Source of the DNA: Chloroflexota bacterium
Lineage (GTDB): Bacteria > Chloroflexota > Anaerolineae > Anaerolineales > Villigracilaceae
Length of the DNA: 64,000 nt
Assembly: GCA_016213105.1 (NCBI GenBank)
Contig: JACRBN010000016.1
Span: 310,001-374,000, forward strand
Reading direction: 5' to 3'
A program made the translations under genes and the position numbers. Positions 51,253 through 59,929 of this stretch are shown piece by piece. The first letter of the stretch is position 1. Every line of letters starts with the position of its first letter. The notes below the pieces were generated by a model, which ran no database searches, was not told where the DNA came from, and saw nothing but the letters and a program-made list of their open reading frames with translations.

Positions 51253-53640
51253 TTATCTCTTCCCTTTTTCAACCAGGGGACGTTCGAGGTGATCTTCCTG
51301 GGAGACGGGCAGGAGCACACTAAACGTGGAGCCAACTCCCATTTCACTCTCCACCCAAATGCGGCCTTGTTGAGCCTCGGTAAGCGTCCGGGCAATCGAC
51401 AGGCCCACACCCGTATCCCCCACTCCCTGGATGAGAACGTTGTCGGCGCGATAAAGGCGGGTAAAGACCCGCGGCAGGTCATCGGGCAGGATTCCGCCGC
51501 CCGAATCGCTGACCTGGATGAGCACGAAGTTCTGGGTTTCCTCGGTCTTCATCTCGACCTTGAGCTTGATCGAGCCTTCGACCGGCGTCGCCGCCCCTGC
51601 GTTTTGCAGCAGATGCACCAGAATCTGCTGGAGGGCCTCGCGGTCCGCGTAAATGGGAGCGAGGCGCTTCGGCAGTTCCAAGTGAATGGAGATGTTCTTC
51701 TCGCGCACCTGGTTGCTGGTGTAGCTCATGGCATTATCGATCACCAGGTTCAGGTCGGCGGGTTCGAGCTTGAGGTCGGCCAGGCCGGTCTCGAGCGTGT
51801 TGAGCTGGATCATATCCTCGACCAGGTTGTTGATGCGCTCGATGGAAGTCTTGATGCGCTCCACGAATTTGCGCTGGAGCGAACCGAGGATGCCCACCGA
51901 TTCACCCAGCAGCAGGTCGGTGTAGCCGATGATGGAGGACATCGGCTGGCGCAATTCCTGGGAAATGGACGCGATTACCTGGGCCTGCTCGGTGGAGCGG
52001 GTGGTGGTGGCGTGTCCCTTCTCATATTCGAGCACCTTCATGTTGGCGTCGGCCAGTTGGTTTTGAAGGTGGGCCACCTGTTCGAGCGTGGCGCGCAGTT
52101 CCTTCTCCACCTGGTTGACTTCGACACCCTGGTTGGCCTTGAGCCTGGTGCGCAGTTCGATGGTTTCCTGCTGCAACTGCTCGATGATGCGCTGGGATTC
52201 CTCCTGGACGGCACGCAGGGCGGCCACATCGGGCCCCTTGACGGCCTTCCTGGCCTCCAAGTCTTTGAGCAATTCCTGGTTTTGTACTTCCAACTCATCC
52301 GCGCGCTGCTTCGCCGAGTCCAACGCCAGGCGCACCTGTTCACTCTGCGACTCGAGGCGGTTGACCTGCTGGGTGCGCTGAATGATAGGCACCACCGAAA
52401 CAGCGATATTGGCCAGGAAGGCCTGGTCTTCGGCGCTCCACAAGCGGTTGGAATAGGGCGAAAGCAACATCACGCCGCCGAGTACATCCTTCTCGGGCGT
52501 GACGATGGGGACGCAGATCAGGTGTCCCGGGCTGGGCAGGCCCAGCATCTCCCCCAATCCGCGGATGTCGGATGAGGTGCTGGAGGCTGGCATGCGCAGG
52601 GGGCGTCCGCGCTGGATCGAATTCGCCAGCATCGGGATCATGTTCTTGTTCAGGCTCCCGCCCTCCAGGATCTCCTCGCGGATCAAGTCATACCCGCTGG
52701 CGATGATGAGCTGATTCTTGTTGTCGGTCAGGTAGATGAGGAAGCACAGGTCGGCCAGCATGGTCTGCGCAATGGCGCGCGACAGGGTCTGGCTGATCTT
52801 GCTGGGGGTTGTCTCGGCGGCCAGCGCCAGCATGGCATGGAAAGTCTTGGGGTCGGTGCTGTATCTTCGGCGTTCGGGACGCGGCCCGCTCGATTCGGCT
52901 CTTTCCTCGCGCTCGGCCTTGACCGCCTTTGCGGCCATGGAGGACGGTCGCAAGGTGCCCGTGGACGGCATGGGGAAACGCTGCGGCAGGGTCAACAGGA
53001 TCGGGAAGGCCGCCATGTAGGCCAGGCGCAGGATCCCCGAGTAATTGCTGTCAGACGTCAACAGCATGTGCCCCACATGGCCCGCAAAGAGCATGACTAT
53101 CATCACGATGCCGTTCCAGTATCCGTTCGGACAGCGCACCAGCAAGGTCAATGCCCCCGCGAGCAGGAAGACCTGGGAGGTGATCTGCCAGACCAGCTCG
53201 TCCAGCGTGCGGTTGTACATCATGCTGAAGGACTGGTCGCTCCACGTCTGCAAACTGATGAAGGTCGCCAGCGCCAGCGCAATCGTCACCAGGGCCGTGG
53301 CAAAATCCGCGATCGGGCTGGGTTCGGGGAAGTTCCACAGCCAGATGATCATGATGATGCTGAACAGCGTGAACGCCCGGTCGAGCGGTGGCAGGCTGGC
53401 GGTGGGATTGATCAGCCCCTCCCAGCCCAGCACGCTGAATCCAAACATGAAAAATTGCGCCAGTAACAACAACCCCAGCCCAAGCATGGTGCGCTTGACC
53501 TGGGGAAATTCGCTGGTGCGCCAGTTGTTGAAGGATGCGTATAACGCAAATCCAATGGAGAAGACCAATGCGTAATGATAGAACATAACGCCATTGGGAT
53601 CGGCCAGGAAGGTAAAGATTTGATCCAGCAATGCATTCAT
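51253..53640 (-). CDS. histidine-kinase-like protein without phospho-acceptor His
   Basis: 795 residues. Six to seven N-terminal helices (about 15-215), a GAF domain (about 270-420; LADLCFLIYLTDNKNQLIIAS), a coiled coil (about 420-540), a HisKA-like helix pair and an HATPase_c domain to the end. The H box reads SISQELRQPMSSI with Gln561 where the phosphorylated His should be. The ATPase N, G1 and G2 boxes (HLLQNAG, DSGGGILPD, GVGLSIA) are intact. No receiver or response regulator is adjacent. It is the first gene of the LysM/LCP operon and probably signals by conformational coupling or ATP binding. Confidence 0.9.
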   Translation of the reverse strand: MNALLDQIFTFLADPNGVMFYHYALVFSIGFALYASFNNWRTSEFPQVKRTMLGLGLLLLAQFFMFGFSVLGWEGLINPTASLPPLDRAFTLFSIIMIIWLWNFPEPSPIADFATALVTIALALATFISLQTWSDQSFSMMYNRTLDELVWQITSQVFLLAGALTLLVRCPNGYWNGIVMIVMLFAGHVGHMLLTSDSNYSGILRLAYMAAFPILLTLPQRFPMPSTGTLRPSSMAAKAVKAEREERAESSGPRPERRRYSTDPKTFHAMLALAAETTPSKISQTLSRAIAQTMLADLCFLIYLTDNKNQLIIASGYDLIREEILEGGSLNKNMIPMLANSIQRGRPLRMPASSTSSDIRGLGEMLGLPSPGHLICVPIVTPEKDVLGGVMLLSPYSNRLWSAEDQAFLANIAVSVVPIIQRTQQVNRLESQSEQVRLALDSAKQRADELEVQNQELLKDLEARKAVKGPDVAALRAVQEESQRIIEQLQQETIELRTRLKANQGVEVNQVEKELRATLEQVAHLQNQLADANMKVLEYEKGHATTTRSTEQAQVIASISQELRQPMSSIIGYTDLLLGESVGILGSLQRKFVERIKTSIERINNLVEDMIQLNTLETGLADLKLEPADLNLVIDNAMSYTSNQVREKNISIHLELPKRLAPIYADREALQQILVHLLQNAGAATPVEGSIKLKVEMKTEETQNFVLIQVSDSGGGILPDDLPRVFTRLYRADNVLIQGVGDTGVGLSIARTLTEAQQGRIWVESEMGVGSTFSVLLPVSQEDHLERPLVEKGKR

Positions 53641-53689
53641 TGACTGAATTATACTGCCAGTCTCAAGTTTTTGGCGCGCAGGCAGCGGC

Positions 53690-53695
53690 TATAAT
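53690..53695 (+). promoter_or_regulatory. -10 box 6 nt before the TPR gene
   Basis: A perfect TATAAT ends 6 nt before the ATG at 53702. The divergent kinase gene starts at 53640. Confidence 0.6.
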
Positions 53696-53701
53696 GGGAA
53701 C

Positions 53702-55090
53702 ATGCAACGAAATTCTCACGTTCGCGCCCTGCTGATCCTGCTCCTGCTGGCGCTGGTCATTGCGGGTCCCATCCTGGTCAGCGGATTCTGGAGTCTGCGC
53801 GCAGCCGAATCCACGGACATCCCCGCGCGGGCGATGGAGCTTTACGAAACGGCGGCCACCCGTCTGTTCTGGCGCGGCGACCTGTGGGAACGCGCGGGCA
53901 TTGCCGCGCAGCAGGCCGGGCAGTCCGAACAGGCCATGCGCCTGCTGGAGCGCGCGCCGTCCCTCTCCGCGCAGGGCTGGTTGTCTCTCGGCCAGGCCAG
54001 GCTCCAGGCGCAGCTTCCCGACCAGGCGTTGACGGCCTTCGAGTCCTCCATCGAGCAACACGCCACGGCGCAGGCCTTCGCGGGCATTGCCCAGGTGCGC
54101 CACATGCAGGGGAATATCGAGGCCGAACGCGCCGCGCTGGAGAATCAACTTTTGCTGGCGCCCGAAGATGCCGCCGCGCAATATCGTCTGGGCCTGCTGC
54201 TTTCCCTGCTGGACATCAACAGCGCCATGACTCACTTCCAACTCGCCTCCCAACTGGACGGGGAGTATGCTCCCGTTTTCGAGACGCTGCGCTCCACCCT
54301 GAACCTGGCCGAACTTGACCCGACCGAGACGGGCCGCCTCGTCACTCTGGGGCGCGGAATGGGCCTGGTCGATGAATGGGACCTGGCCAGGCGCGCCTTC
54401 GAAGCCGCCGTGGCCGCCGACGCGCAAAACGCCGAAGCCTGGGCCTGGCTCGGCGAGGCGAAACAGCACCTCGGCGGGGACGCTCGCGCGGACCTGGACC
54501 AGGCCCTGACGCTGGCCCCCCAGTCGGTCGTCGTGCGCGGATTACGCGGACTATATTGGAAGCGCAGCGGGGATGCGCGCCAGGCGCTGTCCGAATATCA
54601 GCAGGCCGCTGCCCTCGAACCCGATAATCCCGCCTGGAAGGCCTCGCTCGGTGAAACCTACGCGCGCCTGGGCGACCTGGTGCTGGCGCTCTCGAACTTC
54701 CAGCGCGCCACGGAACTCGCCCCCGACGAATCCGCTTATTGGCGGCTGCTGGCCGTCTTCTGCGTGGAGAACGGTGTGCACGTCGAAGATGTGGGCCTGC
54801 CCGCCGCGCAGCAAGCGGTGGATCTGTCGCCCGATGACCCGCTCGCGCTGGACATCCTCGGCTGGACTCAGCTTTCCCTGGGAAAATTCTACACCGCCGA
54901 ACAAACCCTGTTCTCCGCGCTCGCGCTTGCGCCCGATTACGCCAGCGCACACCTGCACCTGGCGCTGGTCTACCTGCAAACCGGCGACCGCACCGCTGCC
55001 TATGCCCACCTCCGCCGCGTCATGGAGGTCGATCCCAACGGCGCCTCGGGCCAGCAGGCGGATGCGATCCTGAAACAATATTTTCCGTAG
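53702..55090 (+). CDS. membrane-anchored TPR-repeat protein
   Basis: 462 residues. One N-terminal transmembrane helix (about 8-30), then ten or more TPR-like helical repeats with the usual W/L-G-Y-A-P spacing (AWAWLGEAKQHLGGDARADL, YWKRSGDARQALSEYQQAAA, ALDILGWTQLSLGKFYTAEQ, SAHLHLALVYLQTGDRTAAY). TPR proteins are scaffolds; an outward-facing solenoid is predicted. It is divergent from the LysM/LCP operon and may take part in envelope assembly, but that is inferred from position only. Confidence 0.87.
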   Translation: MQRNSHVRALLILLLLALVIAGPILVSGFWSLRAAESTDIPARAMELYETAATRLFWRGDLWERAGIAAQQAGQSEQAMRLLERAPSLSAQGWLSLGQARLQAQLPDQALTAFESSIEQHATAQAFAGIAQVRHMQGNIEAERAALENQLLLAPEDAAAQYRLGLLLSLLDINSAMTHFQLASQLDGEYAPVFETLRSTLNLAELDPTETGRLVTLGRGMGLVDEWDLARRAFEAAVAADAQNAEAWAWLGEAKQHLGGDARADLDQALTLAPQSVVVRGLRGLYWKRSGDARQALSEYQQAAALEPDNPAWKASLGETYARLGDLVLALSNFQRATELAPDESAYWRLLAVFCVENGVHVEDVGLPAAQQAVDLSPDDPLALDILGWTQLSLGKFYTAEQTLFSALALAPDYASAHLHLALVYLQTGDRTAAYAHLRRVMEVDPNGASGQQADAILKQYFP

Positions 55091-55097
55091 CGTAAGG

Positions 55098-55250
55098 TCC
55101 GCCCTGCCTGCACCGTGCGCAGGCACGCGTGAGCGGAGCCGCGCGTACTTTGCGCGGCGCAGTCGAAGGGCCATAACCTCAAGCATTCCCCGCTCCACCG
55201 CGCTTCGACTGCGGGACGGAAGTCCACCGTCCCTCCGCTCAGCGCGAAGG
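55098..55250. repeat. cluster of dispersed CTTCGACTGCG-type repeats
   Basis: 55098-55172 contains GTCCGCCCT, GAGCGGAGCCG and GGCGCAGTCGAAGGGCC in the same order as the reverse complement of the repeat inside the GH13 gene, with variable inserts between the blocks. A second unit at 55202-55250 has CTTCGACTGCGGGACGG facing CCGTCC...GCTCAGCGCGAAG. It separates the TPR and lipoprotein genes. Confidence 0.7.
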
Positions 55251-55265
55251 GGGCTTCCTTAATGA

Positions 55266-55271
55266 TAAAAT
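55266..55271 (+). promoter_or_regulatory. -10 box 7 nt before the lipoprotein gene
   Basis: TAAAAT is followed by 7 nt and the ATG at 55279, with no ribosome-binding site. Confidence 0.4.
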
Positions 55272-55278
55272 TCCACCC

Positions 55279-55950
55279 ATGCCAAAACATCGCGTACCTT
55301 CCATGATCGCCCTCCTCCTGCTGGCGGCTCTGGCCTGCCAGGTTCCCGCCGTGCCGGGCGCGCCGCAGCCCACCCCCGCCCCCACCATGACCATCGCCCC
55401 AGGCGCGCTGATCTTCGAGGACGATTTCTCCGATCCCGGTTCGGGCTGGGAGCGTCGCGCCGCGGCCGAAGGCATCATGGATTACAACGCGGAGAGCTAC
55501 CGCATCATCGCCAACGTCCCGCAGACCAATTTCTGGTCGACCGCCAAGCGCGATCTGGTCGACGTGCGCCTCGAAGTAGACGAGGGGAAGCTGGCAGGGC
55601 CTGACGAGAACCGTGTCGGCCTGGTCTGTCGCTACACGAAAGGGAATTACTACTTCTTCATCATCTCTCACGACGGTTTCTACGCCATCGGCCTGTTCCA
55701 GGACGGACAGACCTCCCTGCTCGGCCAGAGCGAGATGCAAACGCACGAAGTCATCAACCGCGGCACCAGCGTCAACCACCTGCGCGCGGATTGCGTGGGC
55801 GGCACCCTGACCTTCTACGTCAACGGCCAGAAGCTGGCCCAGGTCGAAGACACCACCCTGACCCACGGCGATGTCGGCCTGCTGGCGGGCAGCTTCTCCC
55901 AGCCTGGCGTGGACATCCTCTTCGATAATTTCGTGGCGATCCAGCCGTAG
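55279..55950 (+). CDS. lipoprotein with a LamG/DUF1080-like domain
   Basis: 223 residues. Lipobox LAALAC (Cys about 20), then a Pro/Thr linker, then a concanavalin-like beta sandwich: LIFEDDFSDPGSGWERR, RVGLVCRYTKGNYYFFIIS, LRADCVGGTLTFYVNGQKLA and GDVGLLAGSFSQPGVDILFDN. The end signature DNFVAIQP is typical for the 3-keto-disaccharide hydrolase/DUF1080 and LamG families. It probably binds or sits on surface glycans. Preceded by a repeat cluster and a possible leaderless promoter. Confidence 0.8.
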   Translation: MPKHRVPSMIALLLLAALACQVPAVPGAPQPTPAPTMTIAPGALIFEDDFSDPGSGWERRAAAEGIMDYNAESYRIIANVPQTNFWSTAKRDLVDVRLEVDEGKLAGPDENRVGLVCRYTKGNYYFFIISHDGFYAIGLFQDGQTSLLGQSEMQTHEVINRGTSVNHLRADCVGGTLTFYVNGQKLAQVEDTTLTHGDVGLLAGSFSQPGVDILFDNFVAIQP

Positions 55951-55967
55951 TTGCCCGCTTCCTGCTC

Positions 55968-55990
55968 CACGGGGATTCGCAATCCCCGTG
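55968..55990. repeat. hairpin upstream of mtaB
   Basis: CACGGGGATT (55968-55977), loop CGC, AATCCCCGTG (55981-55990). No T-run, so an intergenic repeat rather than a clear terminator. Confidence 0.5.
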
Positions 55991-56021
55991 AGACTGGGCT
56001 AATTCACCGCCGTTTATTGAG

Positions 56022-57296
56022 ATGAAAATTTTCCTCGACACCATCGGCTGTCGATTGAACCAGGCGGAGATCGAATCGATGGCGCTGCAATTCCGCGCGG
56101 CGGGACACGAGATCGTGGCCGCCGCCGAAGAGGCCGACCTGGCCGTGGTCAACACCTGCGCCGTCACCACCGACGCCGCCGCCGACTCGCGCCGCAAGAT
56201 CCGCCACCTGGCCAACACGGGGGTCGATGAGATCGTCGCCACGGGCTGCTGGTCCACCCTACAGCCCGGGCAGGCCGCTGCGCTCCCCCACGTCAAACAG
56301 GTCATCCCCAACCAACGCAAGGATACACTGGTCGAAGAAACGTTAAACGTTAAACATTCAACGTTTGATCTGGAACCCCTCACCCGCATCCCCCTGCCCG
56401 GACTGCATCACCGCACGCGCGCCTTCATCAAGGTGCAGGACGGCTGCGACAATCACTGCACCTTCTGCATCACCACCGTCGCGCGCGGCGAGTCGCGTTC
56501 ACGCCCCGCCGCGGACGTGATCCGCGACATCCACTCCGCGCTGGCGGGCGGCGCCAAGGAGATCGTGCTGACGGGTGTGCATCTCGGTTCGTGGGGACAG
56601 GACTTCGGCCTCCACCTGCGGGATTTGACCGCCACGATCCTGCGCGAAGCGGACATCCCGCGCCTGCGGCTGTCCTCGCTCGAACCGTGGGACCTGGACG
56701 AAGCGTTCTTCGCGCTGTGGGCGGATGCCCGTCTCCAGCCGCACCTGCACCTGCCCCTGCAAAGCGGATGCGACTCCACGCTCAGGCGCATGGCGCGCAA
56801 AACGGACACGGCCTCCTTCCGCGCGCTGGCCGCCGCCGCGCGCCGACTGATCCCCGATGTGGCCATCACCACCGACCTGATCGCAGGCTTCCCAGGCGAG
56901 ACCGCGGACGAGTTCGCCCTGACGATGGACTTCGTGCGGGAGATGCAATTCGCAGGCGGACACGTCTTCACGTACTCGCCGAGGCCAGGCACGGGGGCGG
57001 CCAGGCTGAGGGACCAGGTCAGGCCCGAGGTCCGCAAGGAACGCAATCGCCTGCTGCGCGGCATCCTCGACAAGGCGGAGCAATCCTATCGCCAGAAATT
57101 CATCGGGCGCAGCCTGCCCGTGTTGTGGGAATCCGTTTCCGAGTTGGGCGAATGGGGCTGGCAAATGGAAGGGCTGACGGGCAATTACATGCGCGTGTCG
57201 GCGACGGCCTCCTCGCCGCGTTGGAACGAGCTGGATAATGTGAAGCTGGTCGAAGTTCATGCAGGGGGGATGAAGGGCGTGATTGGTAATTGCTAA
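56022..57296 (+). CDS. mtaB: tRNA t6A37 methylthiotransferase MtaB
   Basis: 424 residues of the MiaB/RimO/MtaB radical-SAM methylthiotransferases. The N-terminal UPF0004 domain starts FLDTIGCRLNQAEIE and has NTCAVTTDAAADS and TGCWS for one 4Fe-4S cluster; the radical-SAM CxxxCxxC is DGCDNHCTFC (about 151). The GCRLNQAE version of the first motif marks the MtaB branch, which adds methylthio to t6A37 of tRNA. Residues near 105-118 include an in-frame tract encoded by an AACGTT-rich repeat, between the two cluster domains. Confidence 0.92.
   Translation: MKIFLDTIGCRLNQAEIESMALQFRAAGHEIVAAAEEADLAVVNTCAVTTDAAADSRRKIRHLANTGVDEIVATGCWSTLQPGQAAALPHVKQVIPNQRKDTLVEETLNVKHSTFDLEPLTRIPLPGLHHRTRAFIKVQDGCDNHCTFCITTVARGESRSRPAADVIRDIHSALAGGAKEIVLTGVHLGSWGQDFGLHLRDLTATILREADIPRLRLSSLEPWDLDEAFFALWADARLQPHLHLPLQSGCDSTLRRMARKTDTASFRALAAAARRLIPDVAITTDLIAGFPGETADEFALTMDFVREMQFAGGHVFTYSPRPGTGAARLRDQVRPEVRKERNRLLRGILDKAEQSYRQKFIGRSLPVLWESVSELGEWGWQMEGLTGNYMRVSATASSPRWNELDNVKLVEVHAGGMKGVIGNC
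56340..56366. repeat. AACGTT-rich repeat inserted in mtaB
   Basis: ACGTTAAACGTTAAACATTC, followed by AACGTTTGA, gives TLNVKHSTFD in frame. It is AT-rich inside a GC-rich gene and lies in the domain linker. It resembles short AAACGTT repeats that recur in other environmental genomes; no second copy was seen in this window. Confidence 0.45.
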
Positions 57297-57395
57297 TTGG
57301 GACCTGGTCCCCGAATCAGGATGACTGTCACTTTTATGTGCGGGGAAACTGACTGTATAATTTTTATGCGTTCAATCACACAACAAGGAGCAACC

Positions 57396-58274
57396 ATGTC
57401 AGCTCAATTGATCGACGGAAAAGCGATTGCCCAGAAAGTGCGCGAGGAAGTGGCGCTGGAGGTTGCCAAACGCACCGCGGAGGGCAAGCCCCAGCCCATG
57501 CTGGCCACCGTGCTGGTCGGCGACCGCCCCGACTCGGCGGCCTACGTGGCCTCGAAGGGTAAGGCCTGTCAGGAACTGGGCATGGGCTCCATCAGCGAGC
57601 ACCTGCCTGTCGACGCAACGCAGGAACAGGTCGAGGATCTGGTCAGGCGCCTGAACGCCGACCCGACGGTCAACGGCATCCTGGTGCAGCTGCCCATGCC
57701 TTCGCACATCGACGAGGAGCGCGTGCTCGCGCTGATCAACATCGAAAAGGACGTGGACGGCTTCTCCCCGCTCAACATCGGCCGCCTGGCCCAGAAGGGA
57801 CGCGAGCCGCTCTTCGTGCCCTGCACGCCGTATGGCTGCATCTACCTGCTCGAACAGGCGGGCGTCAAGATCGAAGGCGCCAATGCCGTGGTGCTGGGCC
57901 GCTCGAACATCGTGGGCATGCCCGCTGCCCTGTTGCTGATTGGCAAAAATGCCACCGTGACGGTCTGCCACTCACGCACGAAGGACATCGCCGCCGTCGT
58001 GCGCCAGGCCGACATCCTGATCGCGGCCATCGGCAAGACCGAGTTCGTGCACGGCGACTGGATCAAACCCGGCGCAGCGATCATCGATGTGGGCATCAAT
58101 TCCGTGCCCGACGCCACCAAGAAGAGCGGACACCGCCTGGTGGGCGACGTCAATTTCAATGAGGCGAAGGAAGTGGCAGGCTTCATCACCCCCGTCCCCG
58201 GCGGCGTCGGCCCGATGACCATCGCCATGTTGATGAAGAACACCCTGCGCGCGTCGCAAATTCAGCATCCATAA
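57396..58274 (+). CDS. folD: methylenetetrahydrofolate dehydrogenase / cyclohydrolase
   Basis: 292 residues. FolD converts methylene-THF to formyl-THF through methenyl-THF. Active-site Lys is in AYVASKGKACQELG, the substrate loop DVDGFSPLN and the Rossmann segment VVLGRSNIVGMPAALLL are intact, and the family signature PGGVGPMT is near the C terminus. AAGGAG lies before the ATG. TATAAT at about 57355 can serve as -10. The last 143 bp including the stop recur at 59718-59860, marking the boundary of an inserted segment. Confidence 0.96.
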   Translation: MSAQLIDGKAIAQKVREEVALEVAKRTAEGKPQPMLATVLVGDRPDSAAYVASKGKACQELGMGSISEHLPVDATQEQVEDLVRRLNADPTVNGILVQLPMPSHIDEERVLALINIEKDVDGFSPLNIGRLAQKGREPLFVPCTPYGCIYLLEQAGVKIEGANAVVLGRSNIVGMPAALLLIGKNATVTVCHSRTKDIAAVVRQADILIAAIGKTEFVHGDWIKPGAAIIDVGINSVPDATKKSGHRLVGDVNFNEAKEVAGFITPVPGGVGPMTIAMLMKNTLRASQIQHP

Positions 58275-58288
58275 TTTCTGGCGAAAAT

Positions 58289-58347
58289 GGAGTCCAAAGT
58301 CTCCAAGCTTTGGAAAGTGTACGCCAATGTCGGGAGACTTTGGACTC
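58289..58347. repeat. REP-type inverted repeat after folD
   Basis: GAGTCCAAAGTCTCC (58290-58304) and GGAGACTTTGGACTC (58333-58347) form a perfect 15-bp inverted repeat with the same GGAGTCC head as the transposase-associated REPs. Confidence 0.65.
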
Positions 58348-58414
58348 TGCTATTTAGCCACCTTCCTTCAAAACGCCATCAGTTTTATGCTACACTTGCC
58401 GCAGGAAATAGGCA

Positions 58415-59071
<657 letters not shown>

Positions 59072-59084
59072 ATAGGCACGTGGA

Positions 59085-59220
59085 AACAAAGCGCGCATTG
59101 GACGCTGGGGTACGGCACGGCACCTACGGCAAGCATTTTGCGCATGCGTGGCTTCGAGTTTTCCCGGCTCTCAAGCAGAGTCCACGGCCGCCCACTATCC
59201 TCGAACGGAAACCGTTGGGC
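59085..59220 (+). repeat. attC-like repeat, copy 1
   Basis: Begins AACAAAGCGCGCA and ends CCGTTGGGC, where GTTGGGC fits the GTTRRRY integron core. The block CCTACGGCAAGCATTT...GCGTGGCTTCGAGTTTT and CTCTCAAGCAGA-TCCACG is shared with copy 2 at 59643. It sits just after the nucleotidyltransferase stop, where an attC site would be expected for a cassette. The inverse core is weak (GGAAAC). Confidence 0.5.
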
Positions 59221-59290
59221 GGATTAGCCCTGGGATCGATTTGTGTAAAATGTAGTCATTGTAACGATCATAAGAAACAAAGGAGAAAAA

Positions 59291-59608
59291 ATGCTGGAAA
59301 TCATTTTAGGTATTGCAGGAGTCTGGATCTTGTTTGTCGGCAAAGTGCCAAGTTGGATAATTGGAAAGAAAGATTTCGAAATCATTGGAATGAAAGCCCG
59401 GCTAATTGGTCTCATTCTGGCTATTCCATTTCCATTGTCCCTAGTGATAGGTGTGATTCTTGGTTTCTTATTCGGTCAAGATGGAGTAGGCTATGCTTTC
59501 TTTGTCGAGATAGCCATCTTCATTACTGTCTTAATTGTCGTTATGGTTCTAACACGCAATTTCCGTGTTCCTGTAGTGAAAAACGCCAATCAGCAAACGC
59601 TTGACTGA
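59291..59608 (+). CDS. small three-helix membrane protein
   Basis: 105 residues with three hydrophobic segments (about 3-18, 35-60 and 70-95), an amphipathic stretch GKKDFEIIGMKARLIG between the first two, and a polar tail. AAAGGAG lies 8 nt before the ATG. It is AT-rich like the previous gene and sits between the two attC-like repeats, so it may be a cassette gene. I do not recognise the family; no catalytic motif is visible. Confidence 0.7.
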   Translation: MLEIILGIAGVWILFVGKVPSWIIGKKDFEIIGMKARLIGLILAIPFPLSLVIGVILGFLFGQDGVGYAFFVEIAIFITVLIVVMVLTRNFRVPVVKNANQQTLD

Positions 59609-59637
59609 AAACTTATGGACATGGCTGCAAACACAGC

Positions 59638-59717
59638 AGCCGAACAAAGCGCGCACCTACGGCAAGCATTTCGCGCAGCGTGGCTTCGAGTTTTTCTTGC
59701 TCTCAAGCAGAATCCAC
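59638..59717 (+). repeat. attC-like repeat, copy 2, truncated
   Basis: GCCGAACAAAGCGCGCACC is followed by the CTACGGCAAGCATTT...GCGTGGCTTCGAGTTTT and CTCTCAAGCAGA-TCCACG blocks of copy 1. The 3' half, including the core GTTRRRY, is missing and is replaced by folD sequence. Confidence 0.5.
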
Positions 59718-59857
59718 GCCTGGTGGGCGACGTCCAATTCGCTGAAGCGAAGGAAGTGGCAGGCTACATCACCCCCGTCCCAGGTGGCGTCGTCCCGATG
59801 ACCATCGCCATGTTGATGAAGAACACGTTGCGCGCATCGCAGATTCAGCATCCGTAA
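59718..59857 (+). pseudogene. folD 3'-end fragment
   Basis: Gap-free match to 58135-58274, the last 46 codons of folD, with 14 differences over the 143-bp block including TAATTT after the stop. Conserved PGGVGPMT has become PGGVVPMT, showing loss of constraint. There is no start codon or upstream part of folD. The offset of exactly 1583 bp brackets the two AT-rich genes. Confidence 0.85.
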
Positions 59858-59929
59858 TTTGGACTCCAACACTGCAACAGTCCCGCGTCATGCGGGACTG
59901 ATTGAATCCAATCAGCGAGGAAAGCAAGA

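Noticed and set aside
55098-55250. Short coding region between the TPR and lipoprotein genes
   Set aside because: Any frame here is made of the dispersed repeat; no start with a ribosome site or -10 box fits.
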